Shown piece after piece: positions 57,328 to 64,000 of a DNA stretch of 64,000 nucleotides. How positions within the stretch are numbered: position 1 is the first letter of the stretch; every line of letters starts with the position of its first letter. The DNA is from Desulfosporosinus nitroreducens (lineage in GTDB: Bacteria > Bacillota > Desulfitobacteriia > Desulfitobacteriales > Desulfitobacteriaceae). The notes beneath the pieces are model-generated. The model saw only the letters and a program-made list of their open reading frames with translations. It searched no databases and had not been told where the DNA came from. Where the stretch lies: assembly GCF_023897015.1 (NCBI RefSeq), contig NZ_JAMHFY010000024.1, positions 1-64,000 on the forward strand, given 5' to 3'. A program made the translations under genes and the position numbers.

Positions 57328-57588
57328 TACAAAGTCAGAAGTATAAACTTGTCGTTATTACTTTCCAAGCATAAGTGCAACTATGGCGGTCGCCAGGGCC
57401 TGCGGCTTCTTCGCTAAGTTAACACGTGCGAAGACAGTGTCTTCGGGCGCCAGCCGAGTTTTCTTTAAACTTTATAGGAGAACGACATTATTTTGTCACA
57501 AAATCAAGGCACTATTTAAAATATCCCCTGAATCAAAAGGGTTCAGGTAGACTCGATAATTGATTGAGTAGATTAAGAAAGGAGAGTT
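57328..57588. other. GC-rich hairpin region
   Basis: A GC-rich palindromic stretch around 57385-57460 includes CGAAGAC-AGT-GTCTTCG at 57429-57445. Similar GC-rich hairpin blocks occur at 33731 and 62690. No gene. Confidence 0.4.
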
Positions 57589-57897
57589 ATGTTTTGGAAC
57601 AACCATCATTACAAGCTCCACAAATCCCTAAGCCGATCGCTTCGGGAACTAAGAAAGTTAGGTTATGGCATAGACCATTTGTACATAATTATTTTTGTTC
57701 TTTTAGTCGTCCTGATTACGATGAATCAAGCTTTAAAGGAAATCGGAATTACAATTCCTTTTGTCGCATCGGCTTCCTTACATGCGATTTGTCCATTCGG
57801 GGGAGTTGTATCGATCTACGAATTTTTTAATACAGGTCTTTTTGTTCAGAAGACTCATGAATCGTCCTTTATTCAACATTCGGTTGATATTCCTTAG
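57589..57897 (+). pseudogene. N-terminal fragment of a membrane polyferredoxin
   Basis: 102 residues with a good AAAGGAGAG site. One membrane span (about 30-52), then ASASLHAICPFGGVVSIYEFFNTGLFVQKTHESSF, the start of NapH/NosR-like 4Fe-4S membrane proteins common in Desulfosporosinus and relatives. The rest, with the ferredoxin cysteines, is missing: after ESSF the frame ends within 8 codons and the coat gene begins on the other strand. A remnant. Confidence 0.75.
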
Positions 57898-57907
57898 AAA
57901 GATTTAC

Positions 57908-58213
57908 TCAGGGTCTATGTATATCTAATACTGTATCACTTGCTTGCATGTCCACTCTAATCTGCTCTTGTGGGTTGGTTACATGGTAATACCCATTTTT
58001 CATCATATAAGCTGCAACTTTTTCATGGGTCTCAATAGCGACATCCAAGTGTCTGCGGAGTACATCCCTTACTTCAGGAGTTACAGCTTCAGAGATTGTC
58101 ATGGCATAATTAATAACACCTGATTTTGAAGCTAATAGAAGATCTGTCGCAATAACTTGTTCGGTCATATCCCCCATACCTATCATATCTTGAAAAAATC
58201 CCAATATTGACAC
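57908..58213 (-). CDS. CotF-like spore coat protein
   Basis: A 101-residue protein of the coat F (ferritin-like helical) family: MTEQVIATDLLLASKSGVIN, then ETHEKVAAYMMKNGYYH. An AGAAGGTG site precedes the ATG. Members of this family are made in the mother cell during sporulation. Confidence 0.85.
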   Translation of the reverse strand: MSILGFFQDMIGMGDMTEQVIATDLLLASKSGVINYAMTISEAVTPEVRDVLRRHLDVAIETHEKVAAYMMKNGYYHVTNPQEQIRVDMQASDTVLDIHRP

Positions 58214-58499
58214 CTTCTTTTTAACTTAGTTTATCAAATTCGAAGAAGACACTCACTTCTATATAAGTGGGTGTTCCTTATTTTGCTTCGGTAGGGGTAG
58301 AGTCCCCCACGTCTCGATGTTCAGCTTTAGGTGAACGAGTTCACTGACGTTAATGGGCTGGTGCGGCTGTATTGTCTAGAAGCTGTGAAGATTGAATCAA
58401 TTCCTGCAGTAGCATTCTCAAATCTTCATCTTTAATGATAATTTTGATAGAATGAATTGTATGGTCTTTCGATAAAAATAAGGAGAAGAAACTAAAAGT
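58214..58499. other. Intergenic region with a hairpin
   Basis: ACACTCACTT and AAGTGGGTGT pair around CTATAT at 58247-58272, followed by a moderately T-rich stretch. It may be a terminator facing either way. Nothing else is evident. Confidence 0.4.
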
Positions 58500-59078
58500 A
58501 TGAAGAATATTTTTAAAAATGCTATCGAGATAGCAAAGGGAATATGCAAATCGAAATTAGGTAACGGGGATATAGCAGTGGATTGTACCATGGGAAATGG
58601 ATATGATACTGCATTTTTATGCCATTTAGTTGGAGAAGAGGGGAAAGTCTATGCTTTTGATATCCAAGAAGAGGCTGCAATTAATACTGAGAAAAGACTA
58701 AAGGAATTGAAGCTTCTTGAAAGAGCTGAAATCATACTTACTGGTCACGAAAATATTGATAAATATGTTAAGGAAGGTGTTGCTCAATTAGTAATATTTA
58801 ATTTAGGATATCTACCAAAGGGAAATCATGAGGTTACTACGAAAAAGGAGACAACTATTGAAGCTCTACAGAAATGTTTAGGGTTGCTCAAACCTAACGG
58901 TATGATTTTATTAGTTGTATATTCGGGACATGAGAATGGTAAAATGGAACTAAGGGCTTTGGAGGACTTTACTGCAACATTAAACCAAAAGGAGTATAAT
59001 GTAGCCAAAATTTGCTTCACAAATCAGATTAATAATCCACCGGAACTTATTTGTATTGAAAAGGTTTTCAAAGCCTAA
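58500..59078 (+). CDS. tRNA methyltransferase of the YtqB/MnmM family
   Basis: A 192-residue SAM-dependent methyltransferase. SAM loop VDCTMGNGYDTAFL, acidic motif VYAFDIQEEA, and NLGYLPKG, the diagnostic YtqB block. In Bacillus subtilis YtqB (now MnmM) methylates the wobble uridine in mnm5s2U tRNAs. Complete length. It stands alone. Confidence 0.88.
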   Translation: MKNIFKNAIEIAKGICKSKLGNGDIAVDCTMGNGYDTAFLCHLVGEEGKVYAFDIQEEAAINTEKRLKELKLLERAEIILTGHENIDKYVKEGVAQLVIFNLGYLPKGNHEVTTKKETTIEALQKCLGLLKPNGMILLVVYSGHENGKMELRALEDFTATLNQKEYNVAKICFTNQINNPPELICIEKVFKA

Positions 59079-59106
59079 GAAGAGGAATAGAAATTAAAGT
59101 TCTGCT

Positions 59107-59147
59107 TGCAATATCATATTGCATTGTGTACAATATGATTGTATCAA
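59107..59147 (+). promoter_or_regulatory. OhrR-type operators over the gpx-ohrR promoter
   Basis: Two palindromes lie side by side: TGCAATATCATATTGCA (59107-59123) and TACAATATGATTGTA (59129-59143). The second is close to the Bacillus OhrR box TACAATT-AATTGTA. A promoter fits inside: TTGCAT at 59119 and TATCAA at 59142, 17 bp apart. Binding of the regulator encoded downstream should block transcription until its cysteine is oxidised. Confidence 0.72.
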
Positions 59148-59173
59148 ATATAAATAAGGATAAGGTGATTAAC

Positions 59174-59716
59174 ATGTCAATTTATGATTATTCGTTTCAA
59201 TCTATTGAAGGAAAGACCGTCTCTCTTTCTGATTATAAAGGAAAGGTGATGTTGCTCGTCAACACCGCCAGTAAATGTGGCTTTACGCCACAATATGAGG
59301 GATTGGAGAAGCTTTACGAAACCTATCAAGATCAGGGATTGGTGGTAATTGGTTTCCCATGTAACCAGTTTTCTGAGCAGGAACCAGGGACAAATAGTGA
59401 AGTTCAGGAGTTTTGTAAGATAAGATACGGGGTTACGTTCCCACTGTCTGCTAAGATAAATGTGCGGGATGAAAATGCAGATCCGATCTTTCAGTATCTT
59501 TCTGAACACACAAGGTTTGACGGCTTTGGAAAAGGCCTTAAAAACAAGGCCTTTGAACTTATGATGAAACAGAAATATGGAAAGCAGTTCTCCGATAGCT
59601 CTATAAAATGGAACTTTACTAAATTCCTCATCGGCAAGGACGGAAAAATCGCAGGCCGTTTTGAGCCCACCATATCCCCAGAAAGCATGACGACTTCGAT
59701 TGAGGAGTGCTTGTAA
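59174..59716 (+). CDS. Glutathione peroxidase-family (thiol) peroxidase
   Basis: 180 residues from ATG 59174 (AAGGTGATT site). Peroxidatic Cys35 in NTASKCGFTPQY (cysteine, not selenocysteine), FPCNQF with the catalytic Gln nearby and WNFTKFLI. Bacterial members normally use thioredoxin. It is followed by an OhrR-like regulator with one base between stop and start, so the pair forms a peroxide-responsive operon. Confidence 0.93.
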   Translation: MSIYDYSFQSIEGKTVSLSDYKGKVMLLVNTASKCGFTPQYEGLEKLYETYQDQGLVVIGFPCNQFSEQEPGTNSEVQEFCKIRYGVTFPLSAKINVRDENADPIFQYLSEHTRFDGFGKGLKNKAFELMMKQKYGKQFSDSSIKWNFTKFLIGKDGKIAGRFEPTISPESMTTSIEECL

Positions 59717-59717
59717 A

Positions 59718-60161
59718 TTGGACGGGAACTCAAAAGACATGCTCAAGCTCGACAATCAGCTGTGTTTTGCACTTTATGCATGCTCGAAAGAAATTATTTC
59801 CTTGTATAAGCCATACCTGAACTCTCATGGGCTAACCTACACTCAATATATTACACTCTTGGTATTATGGGAGCAGGATTCGCTCAGTGTCTCTGAGCTT
59901 GGAAACAAGCTTTTGCTTGATTCAGGCACACTCACCCCTCTTCTAAAAAAACTCGAAAAGTCCCAATTGATTGAGAGAGTAAGAGATAAAGACGATGAAC
60001 GAATCGTCAAGGTTTACTTGACGGAAAAAGGAAGAATGCTACAGGAATCATTTCTTGAACTACCTCAAAAAATGTTTTGTAATTCTGGCATTAAGCTAGA
60101 GGAAGCAATAAATCTTAAAACAATGCTCAATCGGTTACTGGGAAATATTCGGAAGCTGTAA
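59718..60161 (+). CDS. ohrR: OhrR-like organic-peroxide sensing regulator
   Basis: A 147-residue MarR-family protein from TTG 59718, one base after the gpx stop. Sensing cysteine Cys16 in LDNQLCFALYA matches Cys15 of Bacillus OhrR; winged helix with LTYTQYITLLVLWE and LSVSELGNKLLLDSGTLTPLLKKLE and the DDER wing. Same length as OhrR. It likely represses its own operon through the 59107-59143 sites. The usual target ohr gene is not here; gpx takes its place. Confidence 0.88.
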   Translation: MDGNSKDMLKLDNQLCFALYACSKEIISLYKPYLNSHGLTYTQYITLLVLWEQDSLSVSELGNKLLLDSGTLTPLLKKLEKSQLIERVRDKDDERIVKVYLTEKGRMLQESFLELPQKMFCNSGIKLEEAINLKTMLNRLLGNIRKL

Positions 60162-60181
60162 TAAGTTGTTGTCCTGTGATA

Positions 60182-60210
60182 TTGACAGCCATAATCACCT
60201 GTCATATAAT
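60182..60210 (+). promoter_or_regulatory. Consensus promoter of the trp T-box operon
   Basis: TTGACA at 60182-60187 and TATAAT at 60205-60210 with a 17-bp spacer, a perfect housekeeping promoter about 30 bp before the T-box. Confidence 0.9.
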
Positions 60211-60239
60211 AACTAGTATTATAATGAAAATATTAATAC

Positions 60240-60570
60240 ACAATGACTGATGATGAGAAATAGTATGTCTTATGGGAATGTCTTAGCGAGTCAGAGGCGG
60301 TGAGAGTCTGATACAAATCTCTTAGACAGAATGGTTCTCAGAGGTGTGATCCGAAAGCTGTTACAGTTAGTAGGTGATCCGGGGGTTTCCCGTTACAGAG
60401 ACAAGGGTATCGAGAAAATTTTCTCCGTACCTGATAGATTAGAGGTATTTGGTGGTTTGTTTGCATAAGTCCGATCAGCAGTGATTGGATTTGTAAAAAT
60501 AATTACCCTATACGAATTAAGGTGGTACCACGGAGCATTCCGTCCTTTTAGGATTGAATGCTCTTTTTTA
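60240..60570 (+). ncRNA. T-box leader (tryptophan type)
   Basis: The conserved T-box AAGGTGGTACCACGG is at 60519-60533, followed by the terminator GAGCATTC…GAATGCTC with TTTTTT (60533-60569). Upstream, GCGAGTCAGAGGCGGTGAGAG is the stem I core, and the likely specifier UGG is at 60332-60334 (GAATGGTTC). Uncharged tRNA-Trp should stabilise the antiterminator and allow trpBA expression. Confidence 0.93.
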
Positions 60571-60644
60571 TTTACCTGATTTAAGCACAAGCATCAAATG
60601 GTACATGGAAAATGAATATGCAACTGCATGAAAGGAGAGTTCAA

Positions 60645-61874
60645 ATGGTTAAGGAAAAGACACATGTGCTATCCGATGACGGCTACGAAACGAGTGGGCA
60701 TTTTGGCCCATATGGAGGTGCTTATGTTCCAGAGACGTTAGTGCCTGCTTTACGAGAATTGGAAGCGGCTTATATGGAATCTTGCCAAGATGAGAGCTTT
60801 CAGCAGGAATTTAAAGAGCTTTTGCAAAGGTACGTTGGACGACCGTCTCTCTTCTACGAAGCTAAGCGCCTTGCGGAACAATTAGGTGGTGCTCGAATTT
60901 ATCTTAAGAGAGAAGATCTCAATCACACGGGCGCTCATAAAATCAACAACACACTGGGGCAGGTTTTGCTTGCTAAACGTATGGGCAAGAAACGGGTGAT
61001 TGCAGAGACTGGAGCAGGTCAACACGGGGTAGCAACGGCCACGGCTTGCGCGCTGTTTGCTCTTCCTTGTGTGGTTTATATGGGAGAGGAAGATGTGCGC
61101 AGGCAGAATTTAAACGTTTTGCGAATGAGATTACTGGGTGCTGAAGTTCGCACGGTGACCCACGGTTCATGTACCCTGAAAGATGCTATCAATGAAGCGC
61201 TCAGAGATTGGGTTACGAATGTCGAGGAAACGTTTTACTGTTTTGGAACAGCAGCCGGACCCCATCCCTATCCGACAATTGTTCGAGATTTTCAAACAGT
61301 GATTGGGCGGGAGACGCGGGAGCAGGCGTTGAACGAGCTGGGAAAACTACCGGACGCGATCATTGCTTGTATCGGTGGAGGAAGTAATGCTATTGGGATC
61401 TTTCATCCATTTATCGATGATAAAGAGGTAAGACTGATCGGAGTCGAAGCTGGAGGAACAGGGAACAAGACGGGTGAAAATGCGGCTACACTTTGTCTAG
61501 GTGAGCCAGGAGTTCTGCACGGAGCGTATAGCTATTTATTGCAAGATGATGATGGACAAATCGTTGTAACAACCTCCGTTTCTGCAGGGCTTGACTATCC
61601 GGGCGTCGGTCCTGAACACAGTAATTTAAAGGAGACTGGGCGAGCTGACTATGTCAGTATTTCTGATCAAGAAGCCTTGGACGCGTGCACCCTGCTTTGT
61701 CAAACAGAAGGCATACTGCCTGCCCTAGAAAGTGCCCATGCTGTTGCTTATGCGGCAAAACTCGCACCAGGGCTCTCGAAGGAACAGGTGATCGTCGTTA
61801 ATCTCTCTGGAAGAGGAGATAAAGACGTAGAAACTCTGGCTCAGTATTTGGAAGGAGGGGCAAATCATGAGTGA
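60645..61874 (+). CDS. trpB: Tryptophan synthase beta chain
   Basis: 409 residues from ATG 60645 (AAAGGAGAG site; an ATG at 60612 lacks one). PLP lysine in [19 protein letters not shown] phosphate loop ([11 protein letters not shown]). TrpB1-type length. It joins indole with serine. Only trpB and trpA lie in this operon; the other trp genes must be elsewhere. Confidence 0.97.
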   Translation: MVKEKTHVLSDDGYETSGHFGPYGGAYVPETLVPALRELEAAYMESCQDESFQQEFKELLQRYVGRPSLFYEAKRLAEQLGGARIYLKREDLNHTGAHKINNTLGQVLLAKRMGKKRVIAETGAGQHGVATATACALFALPCVVYMGEEDVRRQNLNVLRMRLLGAEVRTVTHGSCTLKDAINEALRDWVTNVEETFYCFGTAAGPHPYPTIVRDFQTVIGRETREQALNELGKLPDAIIACIGGGSNAIGIFHPFIDDKEVRLIGVEAGGTGNKTGENAATLCLGEPGVLHGAYSYLLQDDDGQIVVTTSVSAGLDYPGVGPEHSNLKETGRADYVSISDQEALDACTLLCQTEGILPALESAHAVAYAAKLAPGLSKEQVIVVNLSGRGDKDVETLAQYLEGGANHE

Positions 61875-62682
61875 GCGGCTTAAAGCAGTTTTTAAAAGTG
61901 AGCCTACTGGGGTAACCCGTCTAGTCTCATATATAATGGCAGGAGATCCCTCCGTGGAAGCAAGTCTTCGTCGCTTGAAGGGACTGGCCGATCACGGTGT
62001 GGATGTGTTAGAACTGGGGGTCCCCTTCAGTGATCCTATGGCAGATGGAGTGGTCATTCAAGCCGCCGCTGAGAGGGCTTTGAACGCTCAGATGACAGTG
62101 AAAAAAACGTTGGAACTTGTCCGGGAATTTCGCAGAACCCATGATACTCCGCTTCTTTTAATGAGTTATCTTAACCCACTTCTTCGCTACGGGTGGGATC
62201 AATTGGCGGAGGATGCTGCTGATGCAGGGGTTGATGGGTTTATTTTGCCGGATTTGCCTTGGAGAGAAGGTCAAGGTCTGCGCATGAGAACGAAAAAGAG
62301 GGTGGGCAACAAATTGGATTTTATCCCAATGATCGCCCAAACGAGTCGTGAGCAGGACATTCAGGCCGTCTCTCAGGTTACGGAAGGCTTTGCTTATGTC
62401 ATATCGCGAAATGGGATTACGGGAGGAGAGGTTGAACTCCCTGCCAGCGTTAATAAGTTCATTGAAAGTTTAGGGAACAGTCTTCAAATTCCGCGTTGTG
62501 TTGGTTTTGGGATTCAGAAACCGGAACAAGTCCGCGCGTTAGCAAAGGTTTGTGACGGAGTTGTTGTAGGCAGTGCTTTAGTGAAGGCTTTTGCTAAGCT
62601 CGACCAAAAAGGACTAGAGGGACAAGACCTGATAGAGCAGGAAAAAGAAGTGTTTTCTTGGTTAGCTAGCCTTAAGAATTAG
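61867..62682 (+). CDS. trpA: Tryptophan synthase alpha chain
   Basis: A 271-residue TIM barrel. Catalytic Glu in [14 protein letters not shown], catalytic Asp in [10 protein letters not shown], phosphate-binding GFGIQKPEQ. It cleaves indole-glycerol phosphate to indole. Overlaps trpB by 8 bp. Confidence 0.97.
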   Translation: MSERLKAVFKSEPTGVTRLVSYIMAGDPSVEASLRRLKGLADHGVDVLELGVPFSDPMADGVVIQAAAERALNAQMTVKKTLELVREFRRTHDTPLLLMSYLNPLLRYGWDQLAEDAADAGVDGFILPDLPWREGQGLRMRTKKRVGNKLDFIPMIAQTSREQDIQAVSQVTEGFAYVISRNGITGGEVELPASVNKFIESLGNSLQIPRCVGFGIQKPEQVRALAKVCDGVVVGSALVKAFAKLDQKGLEGQDLIEQEKEVFSWLASLKN

Positions 62683-62689
62683 GCAGAGC

Positions 62690-62850
62690 AGAACGTTGGG
62701 GGAGGCTACCTCCTTCGCGCTAAGTGTTCCTATTGGGAAAGGCGCTCGGCGATACTCTATCCTACGCCGGTAGGCATTCCTATTGGGACCACGGCTTCGG
62801 CGATACTCTCCACCGGAGACTATCGTCACCGAAGCAGAATAAGGAACACC
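62690..62850. repeat. GC-rich direct-repeat/palindrome block
   Basis: Two related copies, TTCCTATTGGGA…CGGCGATACTCT at 62727 and 62777, 50 bp apart. The second copy forms an imperfect palindrome with ACTATCGTCACCGAAGC (GCTTCGGCGATACTCTCC-ACC-GGAGACTATCGTC…), and the block closes with AAGGAACACC, the inverse of its GTGTTCCTA start. A miniature repeat family is likely. It spans the gap between trpA and the next operon; the frame 62724-62951 across it is not a gene. Confidence 0.55.
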
Positions 62851-62904
62851 GACTTGAAGAAGTGGTAGTCTCGGAATTGATTGAAAAGAGAGAAGGCAAA
62901 GAGT

Positions 62905-63855
62905 ATGAAAAAATTATTATCTCTGTTTATCCTGGTGGCGCTGGCATTTAGCCTCACAGGGTGTGGTGGAGGAAAACCTACAACAACCCCTGAAGGACCA
63001 GAGAAGGAACAAAAGACGGTCGCAATTTTGACTCCTTATTTATCGTCCGTTACTACAAATGAAATGGTCGAAAACTTGAAAACCCAAGTAGCTGAGCGTG
63101 ATTTGAAAGCTAATGTCGTAGATACCAAAGGGGACTTTGCTCAACTGGCAAGCCGGATGGAGGATCTGATCTCGAGCAAAGTAAATGCTATCGTGCTTGT
63201 GAGCACAGATCCGAATCAATTGAAGGATCAAATTAAGAATGCACAAGAAAAGGGGATTCCGGTCTTTGGGTGTGATTCCGGTTATATCGAAGGAATGACT
63301 ATGAATGCAACCAGCGACAACCAAGCAATGGCCCAGATGATTACAGAATATCTCTTTACAACGATGAACAATAAAGGGAACCTCGTAGTTCTCACGCACA
63401 GACCACATCCTGGAGTGCTGAAAAGAACTCAGGAGCTTGATGTGCTTCTCCAGAAAACAACCGAGATCAAAATCGTTACAGAACAACAAGTCCAAGTTCC
63501 TGGACCGATCGAAAGCGCTCGTCAACAGATGGAAAATTTATTGCTGGCCAACAAAACCGAAGAATCATTGACAGCAGTTTGGGCTGGTTGGGATGAGCCT
63601 GCTATTGGAGCTTCCCAGGCCATTGAGGCAGCAGGACGGAAAAACATCGTGGTTGTTGGCATAGACGGGACCAGCCAAGCGATTGATATGATTAAAAAAG
63701 GTTCGCCATTGATTGCTACGGTCAAACAGAATTTTCCTGGCATGGCTGAAATAGTGGCCAACCAGATAGATTTTGTTTTCCAAGGCAAACAGGTAGAAGG
63801 TACGGAACTTTATGCACCCGCTACGTTGATAACGAAAGAGAATGCAGGGAAGTGA
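62905..63855 (+). CDS. Sugar ABC transporter substrate-binding lipoprotein (RbsB-like)
   Basis: 316 residues from ATG 62905. Lipobox LTGC at Cys20, then a periplasmic-binding-protein type 1 fold (two domains; [38 protein letters not shown]), as in ribose/autoinducer-2 receptors. It delivers a sugar to the ABC importer whose ATPase gene starts 7 bp after the stop. The sugar is not known. Confidence 0.92.
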   Translation: MKKLLSLFILVALAFSLTGCGGGKPTTTPEGPEKEQKTVAILTPYLSSVTTNEMVENLKTQVAERDLKANVVDTKGDFAQLASRMEDLISSKVNAIVLVSTDPNQLKDQIKNAQEKGIPVFGCDSGYIEGMTMNATSDNQAMAQMITEYLFTTMNNKGNLVVLTHRPHPGVLKRTQELDVLLQKTTEIKIVTEQQVQVPGPIESARQQMENLLLANKTEESLTAVWAGWDEPAIGASQAIEAAGRKNIVVVGIDGTSQAIDMIKKGSPLIATVKQNFPGMAEIVANQIDFVFQGKQVEGTELYAPATLITKENAGK

Positions 63856-63862
63856 TCAGTGG

Positions 63863-64000
63863 ATGTCGCTACTGCAGGTGAGAAACTTAGATAAGACGTT
63901 TGGCAAAAACTATGCACTTTCTGGCGTATCTTTAACTATTGAAGCGGGTGAAATACACGCGCTGGTTGGAGAAAATGGTGCCGGAAAGTCTACCTTCATT
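63863..64000 (+). CDS. Sugar ABC transporter ATPase, 5' part
   Basis: 46 codons before the window ends. [19 protein letters not shown] and Walker [10 protein letters not shown] match the RbsA/MglA-type ATPase of carbohydrate importers. Continues beyond the window. Confidence 0.92.
   Translation, partial: MSLLQVRNLDKTFGKNYALSGVSLTIEAGEIHALVGENGAGKSTFI

Noticed and set aside
57564..57830. 88-residue frame overlapping 57589
   Set aside because: It is in a different frame from the recognisable polyferredoxin head and has no site.
59177..59755. 192-residue minus-strand frame
   Set aside because: It is antisense to the glutathione peroxidase gene and lacks family features.
62724..62951. 75-residue frame after trpA
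   Set aside because: It spans the GC-rich repeat block and overlaps the start of the lipoprotein gene.

Overview
The window looks like chromosome from an anaerobic, endospore-forming Firmicute of the Desulfosporosinus/Desulfitobacterium type (Peptococcaceae). Supporting evidence: a GerA-type germination operon, a CotF-like coat protein, a sigma-54 activator controlling acyl-CoA genes, a molybdopterin oxidoreductase, a remnant of a membrane polyferredoxin, T-box and c-di-AMP riboswitch leaders, and frequent TTG/GTG starts. The genus is inferred from gene content and not proven.

Layout. 283-4182: germination operon (GerAB, GerAA, GerAC types). 4541-8791: a secreted protein of unknown family, a CWB2-repeat surface protein, and a Wzz/tyrosine-kinase pair for polysaccharide export control. 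8955-13172: a ComX-like pheromone precursor, a ComQ-like isoprenyl transferase, a ComP-like PDZ histidine kinase and a ComA-like response regulator. 13487-33779: about 20 kb of exopolysaccharide genes. These include a bacillosamine-type start (dehydratase, aminotransferase, acetyltransferases, phosphoglycosyl transferase); an acyl module (ACP, reductase, acyl ligase, phosphopantetheinyl transferase); Wzy, a glycosyltransferase and Wzx; a dTDP-2,6-dideoxy-amino-sugar branch; and an ABC exporter. 34444-37400: a large repeat protein whose C-terminal third duplicates the 4541 protein. 37941-43167 (mostly minus strand): subtilisin, a group II intron remnant, a frameshifted ADP-ribosyltransferase, a c-di-AMP-riboswitch-controlled NlpC/P60 hydrolase and PlsC. 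43493-48804: HxlR regulator, molybdopterin oxidoreductase, ECF sigma/anti-sigma pair. 49175-55808: sigma-54 activator plus CoA-transferase, thiolase and acyl-CoA dehydrogenase. 56213-58213: remnants and a coat protein. 58500-60161: methyltransferase and a glutathione peroxidase/OhrR peroxide operon. 60205-62682: Trp T-box and trpBA. 62905-end: start of a sugar ABC transporter.

The most interesting unit is 4357-37490. A complete ComQXPA-like cell-density system sits inside an exopolysaccharide locus. Three promoters (upstream of 4541, 13487 and 34444) share an almost identical 79-bp element: two CTGTAG direct repeats 34 bp apart, then a TATAAT box at fixed distance with no good -35. This suggests one activator, possibly the neighbouring ComA-like regulator, drives the polysaccharide operon and two paralogous secreted proteins together. 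That regulatory link is inference.

Four genes (Wzx, the 34444 repeat protein, the ADP-ribosyltransferase, the thiolase) are each broken by a single base in a short homopolymer. These may be assembly errors, slippage sites or real lesions, so they are described both as seen and as reconstructed.
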